DNA of 64,000 nt from positions 29,835,759 to 29,899,758 of the forward strand of contig OZ025249.1 of assembly GCA_964019135.1 (NCBI GenBank), given 5' to 3'. The translations under genes were made by a program, and so were the position numbers. The stretch comes from Arenicola marina. Taxonomy: Eukaryota > Annelida > Polychaeta > Arenicolidae. The notes under the pieces were generated by a model. The model saw only the letters and a list, made by a program, of their open reading frames with translations. It searched no databases and was not told the DNA's origin. Of this stretch, positions 24,360 through 34,629 are shown one piece after another (positions within the stretch are counted from its first letter, which is position 1; each line of letters begins with the position of its first letter).

Positions 24360-26552
24360 TCATGTCGATCCATTGCCATTTTTGGCACTCTCGACCAGTT
24401 CGACAAGTTTGCTATACGCTTCCAAAGATGACACTTCCAAGCCCAAGCTTTCAATTTCACTACCAAGTTGTTTGACGTCTAGGTACAGTTGAAGTCTTAT
24501 CTTGTCATCGTCACTCATACCCTGTGACCCGGCGGACGCCTTGCCACGCTTCAGCCGCTTGAGGGACTCTTCCATTTTCCTCACAGACGTCAGGACGTCT
24601 GACGTCACGGTAAAGTAGTGAGACGCGACGGCAACGACCACCTGGCGGAGCCACTGTTGCTGGATGTCCTCAGACACTGCCGACTTGTGCTCGCGCAGGA
24701 ATTGCTTGACCGGCTTGACTAGAGTGGCCACGTAGCCCGAAGGTTTGCTTGGCACGTCCCGGTTGGTGCGGCGGTAGAGTCGAGGAAGGTCGCTGACGGT
24801 CCTGAGCGGTGCGCAGCATTGCTCAGTCATATCCCCCGCCAGACTGTCCCCGAACAGTGGGATATGGCCCGTGATGGCCGCGCTGGCTTCTTGCAGGCTC
24901 TCCTCCAGCACGTCCAGGTTGGTAAGACCTAAGGCCACCATGTGGGGCTTCACCGACTCAGAGAAGAAGTCCGGCAGCATGACGGCGAGCATCTGAGCAT
25001 CGGCGATCAGGGCCACAACCTGAGCGACGGTCACCTCGGGAACTTTCGGTAACACGGCCATCGTCTCCTTCCGCTGAAGGCCCTCCCCGTTGGCTGCGCC
25101 GCCCACTTGGTCGAGCGCTGCCCCCAGGGCCGGCATCGAGGCATTACGGGGAAGGCCCGGCTCGGCTTTAGCCGCAGATTCCTTCTTACTTTGCACCTCC
25201 GTGTCATACACTTCGGTGGCCCAGGTGGAATAGCGTGACATGAGTTGCAGAGATAACTTCCAGAAGCGGTGACAGAGCGGCTGAAGGTAGATTTCCTGCT
25301 CCCAACAGCGGTGCAGACATCCCCAGAGGCAATGTGTGGCATGTAGCTGGAAGAGAGTCGTGTCGGAGGCCGGGTTGAAGGCACTAGTCAGACATGTCTC
25401 GAAGGCTCCGGCGATCTCCTGGAACCGGATCTGAAAATAGACTGGCAAGCTCCACTTGGACATGAATGTGTTGTAGCTGGGGTGGGCGCGAAGTCGATTC
25501 ACGCTTGCTTGCGAGCCGCATTGCCTCTCGAAATTCTCCACAAAATCCATGCTAATCAGGTATTTGTCGTGGAACACGTTGGGGTTTCCCGGGGCAAAAA
25601 TTGAGGGGACTCTGGCCTCGACGTTGGATATGATCTCAGGCCAGACAGAGTTCACGAGGAAATCGTAGCCTCGTACAACTTCCCCACCGCCGTGCGCTGA
25701 CCCCGAAGTCACATGCTTGAGCTTCTTGCAATGAGTGGGAATAAATTCCAAAACCACCGCCAACATGCCTTGCAAGCCCTGGGGATGGCCGGCCATAAAC
25801 TGTTCCGTGATGGTGTCCTCCATGTAGGGTTTAACCACGAACTGCCGGAATAGGTTTTCCGCATCACGCATCTTGTCGATCGTGGCGTAGGTCCTCAGGC
25901 ATTGCCTCAGTATCTCCGTGTTGCCCAAGTCGAGTCCTTCCTTGAAGGAGCCTTCCAGTCCGTACTGCAGCGTGGTCGTGATACTGGCGATACGAGGTTT
26001 GATGTCCTCCACCAGCGGCAGACCTCGACTCTTATTCACGTAGAATTGTAGCTTGTTGAACTCCGTAGCCACCCTCTCGATGAGCGGGCCGCTCAGGCGA
26101 CCACTGCTGTCCGTGTCCGACCTCTGTTGTTGGGACTCGTGGTCTTCCTGCTGCCCAGTCTCTCCGATGCCCAGCAGCGACTCCATCTTTTGCACGCACT
26201 GCAAGATGTTGATGAGCCTCTTCATGCAAGACTTTCTCTCGCGGATCTCGGCTTTCTGTAGCATCTTGTCATCGATGGCCCGAATGGCGTCGTCCAGAGC
26301 CCCTCGGACAACCAGCACCTCGCTTTTCAACTGGTTCAGCGGGTACATCAAGCTGTTAATGGCCTTGTCCAGTCCAACCAAGTTCGTCGATAGGTTAACG
26401 AAGTCCGCGTAGTCCTTGTTGATGAGCTCGATCATGGCACTTTGTAGGATCTTGAGGTAGACCCCCAGGTCATCACGCAGGGTCTCCAGAGGGACCCGCC
26501 GTCTGCACTCCACAACAAACTGCTCCACGTTGAAGCCATACCTCATGAACTC
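24360..26552 (-). CDS. COG2: COG2 exon 2 (residues 26-755)
   Basis: One uninterrupted 2193-nt exon encodes 730 residues plus the stop. The methionine nearest its 5' end at 26561 is not the start: it falls inside the acceptor region, and human COG2 aligns only from EFMRYGF after the AG at 26554-26553. A copy that lost its introns through reverse transcription and recombination would explain this structure, but that is inference. Confidence 0.93.
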   Translation of the reverse strand, partial: EFMRYGFNVEQFVVECRRRVPLETLRDDLGVYLKILQSAMIELINKDYADFVNLSTNLVGLDKAINSLMYPLNQLKSEVLVVRGALDDAIRAIDDKMLQKAEIRERKSCMKRLINILQCVQKMESLLGIGETGQQEDHESQQQRSDTDSSGRLSGPLIERVATEFNKLQFYVNKSRGLPLVEDIKPRIASITTTLQYGLEGSFKEGLDLGNTEILRQCLRTYATIDKMRDAENLFRQFVVKPYMEDTITEQFMAGHPQGLQGMLAVVLEFIPTHCKKLKHVTSGSAHGGGEVVRGYDFLVNSVWPEIISNVEARVPSIFAPGNPNVFHDKYLISMDFVENFERQCGSQASVNRLRAHPSYNTFMSKWSLPVYFQIRFQEIAGAFETCLTSAFNPASDTTLFQLHATHCLWGCLHRCWEQEIYLQPLCHRFWKLSLQLMSRYSTWATEVYDTEVQSKKESAAKAEPGLPRNASMPALGAALDQVGGAANGEGLQRKETMAVLPKVPEVTVAQVVALIADAQMLAVMLPDFFSESVKPHMVALGLTNLDVLEESLQEASAAITGHIPLFGDSLAGDMTEQCCAPLRTVSDLPRLYRRTNRDVPSKPSGYVATLVKPVKQFLREHKSAVSEDIQQQWLRQVVVAVASHYFTVTSDVLTSVRKMEESLKRLKRGKASAGSQGMSDDDKIRLQLYLDVKQLGSEIESLGLEVSSLEAYSKLVELVESAKNGNGST

Positions 26553-29500
26553 CTGAAACAATTATATAGTTTTAAACAGAAGAACCATCAAAATTTGTTA
26601 AAGAAACACATACTGCACAGTACAGCAAAATTATTTTATTTATCAATACAAGTGCTGCACAAGTTGGTATCATATTAATTCTTTATTTATTATGTAAATC
26701 AGCCTACCTCAGCCAATGATAGATAAAGTAATTTTCATGTCTTTACTGGATTTGTCACCTATATTTAAAATTGGCCCATATGTCAATGATCATGAGGACC
26801 AAAGAAAAATAGAGACCTTTGCCAGTCGGTTGTTCAGTGGCAATATGGACCTGACCAGAGCCTTGCTCTGTCACATAGGACCAAAAGGCTCACAGCTACT
26901 GCTATCTACCAACAGCCCGCCAATTGCATTGCCAGCTTAGGACTGCTAGTGCTAGAGGGTGAATAATGAAGAGGGGGGCTGATCAGGGTTCCCACAGGAA
27001 ACACAAAAACGAATTCCCTGATTTTTCCCTGACTTCTACCTGAGCCATTAAAAGTTTCCCTGAGCAACTAAAAAACATGTGGCGTTCACCCTCCCCTTGT
27101 AGCCGCACAAACCAAATAATAGCCCTTAATTATTGGGCAGCACTCTTATACAATTCTGGTGGGGGGGTTCTGCAGATGGCCCTTGATGCCTGAGGGAGCG
27201 GACATTTATGTTAAATAAGAAACACAGCTATAGAACAATTTTTGAAAACTTGCGACCAGGGATGGGGTGGGCTCAAATGATATGCATGCATAGAGCAGGG
27301 GTTTGCTGTGAACAAATACCCCTTCCGAGTAGATTTCAGCTGTATAATGGGTGGATTTTGGCAGTAAAATGCCCCAACCACACCAACCGAGCAGATTTCG
27401 GCAGTAAAGCTCCCTGACTGAGCAGATTTTGGTGGTAAAGCACCCCAACCAAATGGATTTTGGCAGTAAAGCAACCCGACCGAGTGGATTTTGGTGGTGA
27501 AAAAGGGTGCTTTACCGCAGAACCTCCCTGCCCAAAGCAACATATTAAGTACCCCCCCAGGATTACAATCATCACGCAGTGAAGGACGTGAAGTCTTTTG
27601 GGATTATACCAAGGATTATGTATTTAACAAATGGTGCACACATTTCAATACACAAATAGCCAGATTAATTAAAATTCCTCAAGGTAAGGTTCAAGTGACA
27701 ACTTTGTTGAAGGAGGCATGCAACGTTCTACTTGGGAACAAATTTTGTTTCCCACAAATCACCCACAGCAGTGCAATGCGAGGAACATTTCTTGACTTGG
27801 CACACAATTCTAACTACAGCCTTAGAACTCACAAGACAACAAATTGCCCTCTTTTAGTCGTAATTTTGCGTCCTCTGAAAATATAACTGTCTGCTAGATA
27901 TCTTATTTGCAGCCAAATAGTGAAATATATAAATTAACGAAACAGTCAAAACATTGCTCAGATATTGAATCAGTAATTAATGCCTTACCATTTTTACTGA
28001 TATGGTTTTTAACTGTGTCTATTTTGCATAAAAACATGGTAATATTAAAACAAGACAGCCGTAGGCTGAGGTACTGACAGATGTGACTTCATCTTCATTT
28101 CACCATTTATGCGCCGAAACTATGGCACAGGCGATGACATGCAGAAACACATATACTATAAGCTGATTTTGCCTCATGCTGGCTACATGATGCCTTCAGT
28201 GGGCATATTGGGTTAAACAGCTCCTTGAACAAACAACGTGGGCTAAATAGCGCTATAAACGGGCAAATTGGAATAATTACGGCCTTCAGCGGCCAATTTG
28301 GGCTAAACATGGCCTTCAATGGCCAATTTGGGCTCAATAATGCCGATATCCGAAGGCGTTCTAGCCCACACTGCCCACTGATAGCCGTATTGGGCTCGCT
28401 GAAAGCGCAATTTGGCCCAAATTGGACCTCTACGATGCGGATGCTGGATGAGCACAATCTAACGGCTGCTGTTCAACGCGGGCTGTTTTCCCAGATAGAG
28501 GGCGCCATTTTGAGTGAATTCGGCCAAATCCCGACTTTCTACGTGTGCTTCGTCCCGCCCTAATGCCTGTTCTCGGACTCATCATTGCTAAATTACGGAG
28601 CCCTTCAGCGTCAAAACTAAGCGTGCTAGGCTAGAAGCGAATGCGGATTCCTCACCAAAGTCGACGTTTGCCCGTCCTTTGAAACCAGTCCCGACTCTCT
28701 AGCGTCGCTATTAAGGAAACGGCGGCCATCGCAAAGCAGAGGCATTGCCGGTCGATATCGCCGTTGACTCATAATGGATGGGAGCTTCAGCAAAGGGGGA
28801 TGCACCTCTTGCGAGCGCTCTAGCGGCCAAACTAAGCGTCCTAGAGCAATTCTATCGCCATTTACCATACCTCTCGCTTCATGCCAAATCTGGGCTCCCT
28901 AGCTCAAATATTAACAGAGTTATGGCCCTTTGAAGATCAATGCGCCGTTTAACGCGAGGTGGACGTCAGTTTTGACGCACACGTTTCGGTACCGCAAAAA
29001 AGTTACGCGGTGCAGCAGTTGTCCCTTGATATAAGGTACAGCGTCAAATCAACCGCAAGTCGCTATGATGGATAATAGTTGAGTAATAGAGTTTATACAA
29101 TTATGACGTCATCACGTCATGGTGACGTCATGGCATGACGCACGGCAACGCCTAAATATCTAAACACAAACATTTGCGCCCTCAATCCAAAACATTGATT
29201 AGAACGGCGGTAGGTCTCTTAGTCCTTCAGATATATCTTCACCTAATTACCGAAAATTGCTATTCTTCATCATTGCGGATAAATGAAAAACGAGCAGACG
29301 AAGAAAAGAATCTGGAGATAAGATGTAAAAGATAATAATGCTTTACTGCCAACAGTAATCTGGAGACATATCTTCCCTACCATTATACGCAAAGATCGAA
29401 TGTCTAGTTAGTTTTTCCGATTTTTGACGAATTTTCTAAATTAGAGGAAATTTGTATACTTTATCATTGGGAAAATCTTCGGTTGCCATGGAAACGAAAC

Positions 29501-32500
29501 TGAGACACGCGTTTGCGGTCAGCCTACCCTGAGTCTCCTGTACTCGTCCCCATCTCGCACCGTGGTGAAGCAGAGTGAGATCGCTCAAACGGAAGTACGT
29601 AATATTGAAGGAAGTTTGATTATCTCCATAGGGTCCTATGTTAAACGCGTTCGACTATATACCGAAAAGTTACCGGGCTATGTCGGCGCGTTTATCGGTA
29701 ATAGCTCATCCTACTAGTATCCATCTACAACTGAAAACATGAGAGTGATGGCTTCAATAGGACGCCCGTGGGAACCCCTGCAAACGCCAAAAATCCCTAT
29801 CTTTCACAATGAGGAAATATTTGATAATTTCCTGTGACGTCATTTCCGGGTCGAATCACACAGACAATGGACAACATCTGCTGGGTACCGTCTTACAGTA
29901 CGTAAATTTTTTTGCGTACTGTTTGAAAAAGGCACTTCTGAATTATGCGACAAAATGTGACTGTAATGATAAAGGATAGAGGTTTTTAACATGGAGATTC
30001 CCATAGAGAATTTTGCGCCAGCTCTAGAATCGGAAGTAAGATAGGAACATACCGTTTTTATGTTACAAGCAAACATGGGACCACATTTGCCGCAAGATGA
30101 GTCTACTCGCAATTTTTTGAGATTTTTTTCCGATTTTTGACGATTTTTTTAATGTACCGGAAGTGACGTCACCGTGACGTCATAGTACGTATCCGCGAAA
30201 TTTCAGATTTCACAAAACTCATCATCATCCATATTTCTATGACATGTTACAGACATAGAGCGATATCTTCAACTGAAATGAGTCAAACTATAGAAAAGCC
30301 GTTCAAGGTAATATTTTGCGTTTTTCGAAAAACATAAAACGACGTTTTCCTCGAAAATTAGTATGACGCGTCAAAAAGTGGACAATGTACGAAAGTTGCG
30401 CCGTATCTAGTAGCACGTTATGAAACTTATCCGACGTCTCTAGCTCTAATATTAACGGAGATATGAGCGTTTTACGTTATTTTTTCAAAAAATCGCTGTG
30501 ACCTTGACCTTTGACCTACATACACCGTTAACAAACTTAGCCTCACAATTTTTCATATCTATCTCTAGGTGCAATATAACATTCCTACATGTAACGATGC
30601 GCCCTACAATGCGATGACAAACAAACAAACAAACAGACAAACTAATTTACAAACCGAACATAGTACTATACTGACAGAAGTTTTCAACTTCTGTCAGTAA
30701 AAATGGCTTGCTAACCGTGACAACTTCTACATTTTTGGTTGTATGTAAACTTACCAGTAGTAAATTAGGTCAAAATTGCTTTTGACACAAAGTGAACAAC
30801 GAATTGAAAAAAGTTCACAGCCTATGTCTCAATGTAGATTCTTAGAGTATGAACTTCTTAAATTATAGCAAGAGCACTTATGTCATACATGTGCCATTGC
30901 ATAAGTATATAAGATCATACCTAAAATCATTTACATATTAGAATATTAATAACTATTTACATATTAGAATATTAAAAACCATTTACATACTAGAATATTA
31001 ATAACCATTTATATATTATGATATTAATAACTATGTAAGGCAGGGAATTCTTAATCTACCAGATATTAGTAATGGGAACAGTTACCAAAATGTGATCTAG
31101 GCTTCTGAAATTCCTTAATTTGTCTCTGATTTGGTCTTGAAAGTGAAATTCCCTGATTTTTTTTCCTGCAGGGAATTTTGTTCACCATTTTTCCTGTTTG
31201 ACCTGTGGGAACCCTGGCTGATGCAGATTATTCAATGTCAATATGATTAATGCCTAACCTGTGCTATTAACATTACTGGCAGTTACACAAAGCATAAATT
31301 ATAATTGATTGCAATGTATAATGTAATTAAAAGATATGCAGAACAGCGTCAGCCATTCAAAATATATACCACACCACATGCCTAGCATACCCTTCCCCAC
31401 CCCTCCCTCCCCCAGATATTCTTTCTTGCAGATACAGCACCCAATGCCTTGCCACTAGGTATTAATTAACTTTAAATACCAAATATCCTGGATATTAATC
31501 ATATTAGGCATGTTGGGTAGAAACTGCAGGCATATCTAACTCCATATCACAAATGATATGTACTTGTCAAAGCATCAATAAAAACTAAAAAAGCGCTCTA
31601 ACCCACTGAGCTATCGGGTAGCCTTTTATCTTATCCCAATTTAATTCTTTGTCACCTGATCTGATCATTCATCACCTATACTGGAAAGATATCATAAGAA
31701 TAATATTTATAAATAGAAAAATTATGCAAAAAAAAACAGGAGTGCAACCTTGTTTTATGACAACTGGTTAGATCTATTTATCAATCAGGTGATAACTGAA
31801 ATAACTCAGTTTATGTTTGGCGCAAGTGCCCCCAGGCAAGCCCGTTTCTCTAGGGGCACAACAGTAACAATGTTAAAATCCTTCGACGTTAGTAGGAAAT
31901 CGACTGTAGCTTTTATTATAATGTGTGCTGGAACAATCATAGTGTTTACGTATTCTATATACCTTGTTCTATTATCTGACATCAAAAAAGTATGTCGACA
32001 CTAAGTTGTTTCGATTATATTTTCGCGAAGAAATGTTGGAGCACACAACTGTTTCCTACCAGCCATCCGCCATATTATTTTTTGGCGGATGCCGGTACCT
32101 GTGAATGCGACTTGGTTCCTCCTCTCCGTTAGAATACGACTCTCGGCTAGAGGGCCTTGTCAGTCACTCACTTTGAACTTAAGGACAACAGCAGCGCCCT
32201 CTTTCACAGGCCATTGACTGTTACAAACTTTGGGACCCAGGCTACAAATGCTTCAAATGGTGGCAGGATTCACCAGGTGGCGCTGCATACGCATGGCGGT
32301 TGGTAGGGAAAAGTCGCATGCTCCAACATTTGTTCGCGAAAATATGCTTGGAACAATCTAGTGTTGACACACTTTCTTGATGTCAGAAGATAGAACAAGG
32401 TATATAAAATACGTAAGCACTATTATTGTACACGCCCACATTATAATAAAAGCTACAGTCGATTCCCTACTAACGCAGAAGGATTTTAACATTGTTACCG

Positions 32501-32869
32501 TTGTGCCCCTAGAGAAGCGGGCTTGCCTGGGGGCACTTGCGCCAAAGTTTATGTAGGCCTACACTTCTTTCAATGCAATGTCAAGGCTCTGTCTTATTTT
32601 CAGTTTTAGCAGAGATTCACAAAGCACTGGTATGACTTCCAAGGTTCAACTGACTGTCTGACAGGTCTCAAGGCAAGAGTCAAGACGTCAACTTTGATTT
32701 CAAGACAATTAAGTGACAAGTGAATTGAGTCTCGAGTCGCAAGCGGCCAAGTCAGGGGCATAGTGTTGGCTTGCGAATAGAATAGCGCACACACCTCCTT
32801 GTTAAAGCAGAGCGTAGACGGACCGCTTGGCAGCGGTTGCTTCATTTGCTTTGCCTTCTCTTGTGTCAT
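24360..32869 (-). CDS. COG2: Conserved oligomeric Golgi complex subunit 2, complete, two coding exons
   Basis: Exon 1 is 32869-32795 (25 codons, containing LPSGPSTLCFNKE, like human LPKGPDTLCFDKDEF), with a GTGTGT donor. Exon 2 is 26552-24360, entered after TTTCAG, phase 0, starting EFMRYGFNVEQFV and ending GNGST then TGA. The joined protein is 755 residues (human 738). The N-terminal COG2 domain is clear (residues about 25-160: ELINKDYADFVNLSTNLVGL); the rest is mostly helical, with the conserved C-terminal COG2 region near the end. COG2 is in lobe A of the COG tether, which captures retrograde vesicles at the Golgi. All but the first 25 codons lie in a single 2.2-kb exon, while human COG2 has many exons, suggesting intron loss. 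The 6.2-kb intron holds several mobile elements. Confidence 0.95.
27327..27515. repeat. degenerate 31-32-bp minisatellite
   Basis: About six units of the type GAGCAGATTTTGGCAGTAAA then GCNCCCNNACC. Divergence of 15-25 percent suggests an old array. It lies in the hAT-like element in the COG2 intron. Confidence 0.65.
28072..30699. mobile_element. 2.6-kb unclassified repeat with a terminal hairpin
   Basis: The ends TACTGACAGA (28072-28081) and TCTGTCAGTA (30690-30699) are inverted. The right end is a strong hairpin with a 10-bp stem (CTGACAGAAG and its complement near 30671-30696), preceded by (ACAA)n. The segment contains a 30-bp minisatellite (about 28200-28345) and several TGACGTCA palindromes. 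No long frame. Family unknown; extent is inferred from the ends. Confidence 0.45.
31586..31622 (-). mobile_element. tRNA-derived fragment (SINE head)
   Basis: On the minus strand it reads CGATAGCTCAGTGGGTTAGA then GCGC, the D-arm and A box of a tRNA, preceded by GGCTACC. It then runs into unrelated AT-rich sequence with no B box, so it is a truncated SINE or tRNA pseudogene. Confidence 0.55.
31816..32546. mobile_element. 731-bp long-TIR (foldback) element, copy 2, in COG2 intron
   Basis: Same family as 10645-11372, with ends TTTGGCGCAAGTGCCCCC and complement. The 7-bp duplication GTTTATG flanks it at 31809-31815 and 32547-32553. Arms are about 220 bp; the centre, with TTGGCGGATGCCGGTACCTG, is shared with copy 1. 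No coding capacity. Confidence 0.9.
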
Positions 32870-32994
32870 GATGTATCAGCATACGAAATAGTTATGACAA
32901 GGGTTTAAATATTTTCATTAGAGACGTGGCATTTCGCCGACTCTGCTGTTCCAGGCCGATCGACGACTTCCGGTGTCAGTGGCTCCAGTGATCT

Positions 32995-33009
32995 CCGATA
33001 GAGGGCGCC
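32995..33009 (+). promoter_or_regulatory. CTCF-like motif upstream of COG2
   Basis: CCGATAGAGGGCGCC matches 13 of 15 positions of the bilaterian CTCF core CCASYAGRKGGCRSY. It lies 126 bp upstream of the COG2 start codon. Chance matches are possible. Confidence 0.3.
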
Positions 33010-33808
33010 AGCACTACTGGGCTAGTCCGTCGTCATTTCCTCAAACTCTTGCTCGTCGTCCGAACCAAATCTACACAAATTCACATATATGCAGGAACCC
33101 AACCCTCTTTTCGAATATCCGGCCATGCGTAACCGCTAAATTGATCAGACGGCTACGCGGGCCGTGGCAGCTTTCTTCCATCATAGGCCCTATATATATA
33201 TATATCTATTCCCCGCTCAAAAAAATGGTCACCCCGCCCTTTTCTGCCCCCCCCCCCCCCACCCCACACACACACGGTCGTCAGTCGTCTTGGTCATGTA
33301 GCTTACTCATTTACATAACCCAGGATCACCCATAAACTATCATTGCGGGTGGAACCATAGGTGTCCAGGACCGTCGGACAAAATGGTTCCCCACTTCAGG
33401 CCGTTGTGGCTATCTATTTTGTGTTGTTCGGGGTCCCCCAATTGGCCTCTCCCTCCCGGCGTTGTTGTGGAGGTCGTAAGAGTGGGCCTATAACTCCCCC
33501 CACATACCCACACGCGCGCCCCTTAGCCATAGTTCTATCGGAAGGGAGCAAGGGGTGTGCCTATGTACATTTCTGTTCCTCGGCAATGCGTTCTTCATTT
33601 CACCGTGAACTGAGAATGAGAAAAATAATTCTTCGTGAGCTGGGCATGGGGTATTGCCGACCGGCATGATCAACTCAAAGATTTTGCATTAATCGTGAAC
33701 TGGAAATGTTAATATATTCAACAGCCGTGAATCGGGAAATCGCCACTGAATTTATATCATGCATCTGCCTTTTCTTTGTACGTGTCCCCCCCCCCCTCCC
33801 CCATTTTT

Positions 33809-34022
33809 AGGGCCCCAGAGGGGCCTTTTCGACACGGCGACACGGCGATTTTTAAAATCGACAACGCGACATTGGGGTTGTCTTAGAATCGACATGCGAC
33901 ATAAGACTTAGCGACACGCGACATGGACCTTTTCTTAAAATCGACACGCGACATGGACCTTTTCTTAAAATCTACACACGACATGGACCTTTTCTTAAAA
34001 TCGACACGCGACATGGGGCCCT
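33809..34022. mobile_element. 214-bp transposed minisatellite element, copy 1
   Basis: Ends AGGGCCCC/GGGGCCCT are flanked by ATTTTT on both sides (33803-33808 and 34023-34028), a likely target duplication. The body is almost wholly repeats of CGACACGCGACATGG with spacer ACCTTTTCTTAAAAT (30-bp unit, about three copies) plus degenerate versions. It is homologous, in reverse orientation, to 52437-52700. Confidence 0.75.
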
Positions 34023-34478
34023 ATTTTTTCGTTCTCAATTCATCGTGACCTGGGAACTTGATAAAGAAATTGATTAAGTTCGTGATCTGGGAGCATCCCC
34101 TTACCCGCATCCCCCTCCCCCGGCTGACATCGACGATGGGTATGTGTTTCAACCCCTAAGTTGAGGCTTGTTTCAGTTTATGATGGGGGTGGGGTTCATT
34201 TTATCGTGAACTGGGAATAGAAAATCCTAATACGTACCCCCCCCCCCCCCCCCCATTATACAGAGTAAGAACGCCAGTCGTGTTCCCTAAACATGCTAAA
34301 GGAGACTAAGTTTTGTTCTTATGCTTTAGCCTCGGGTCTCACATATGTTAACCAAGGTCAGGGTCCTGGGGAGTATGAGGATATCTATATATTTAACACC
34401 TATATATGCGGGCGAAAAGTGGCGGTCAGGCGGGCGAATACCCTCGCTAGGGGGCGCGCACACCTCCACGTCAACTGG

Positions 34479-34486
34479 TCACATGA
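34479..34486. promoter_or_regulatory. M-box (MiT/TFE-type E-box) upstream of AP3D1
   Basis: TCACATGA (complement TCATGTGA) lies about 144 bp upstream of the AP3D1 start codon. MiT/TFE factors bind TCAYGTGA and control lysosomal genes in vertebrates. Relevance here is inference from an 8-bp match. Confidence 0.3.
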
Positions 34487-34629
34487 CCCCGGTCTGCGCT
34501 TCGCCATATTGGTTTGACAGATGACATCGGGGCGATGTGTAACCAGATTTCATTTAGATCTGTGAATAATAGGAGCAATACACCATTATAAAGATTTTAA
34601 ATAGGATATAGTGAAAGTAAAGAAGAGAG

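Larger units (their letters stand above)
26984..31216. mobile_element. 4.2-kb hAT-like composite element in the COG2 intron
   Basis: A perfect 15-bp terminal inverted repeat CAGGGTTCCCACAGG (26984-26998; complement 31202-31216) matches the CAGGGTTC-type ends of hAT transposons. The flanks share GCTGAT (up to 7-8 bp with a shift or one mismatch). Subterminal AATTCCCTG motifs recur at both ends. No transposase was recognised, and other repeats are nested within. It is a non-autonomous or decayed copy. Confidence 0.6.
32870..34629. promoter_or_regulatory. divergent COG2-AP3D1 intergenic region
   Basis: 1.76 kb separates the two start codons. It holds a CTCF-like sequence (32995-33009), C-runs of 10-16 bp near 33250, 33787 and 34241, seven dispersed copies of a CGTGAACTGGGAA-like motif (33604-34217), the mobile minisatellite at 33809-34022, and an M-box at 34479. 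No coding region is supported. Both promoters are presumably here. Confidence 0.5.

Noticed and set aside
26553-26561. COG2 start codon at 26561
   Set aside because: The three extra residues lie in the acceptor TTTCAG region; exon 1 at 32869 supplies the conserved N terminus.
27491-27886. 131-codon frame inside the hAT-like element as a transposase remnant
   Set aside because: No hAT motif (zinc finger, DDE or dimerisation region) recognised; it probably arises by chance.
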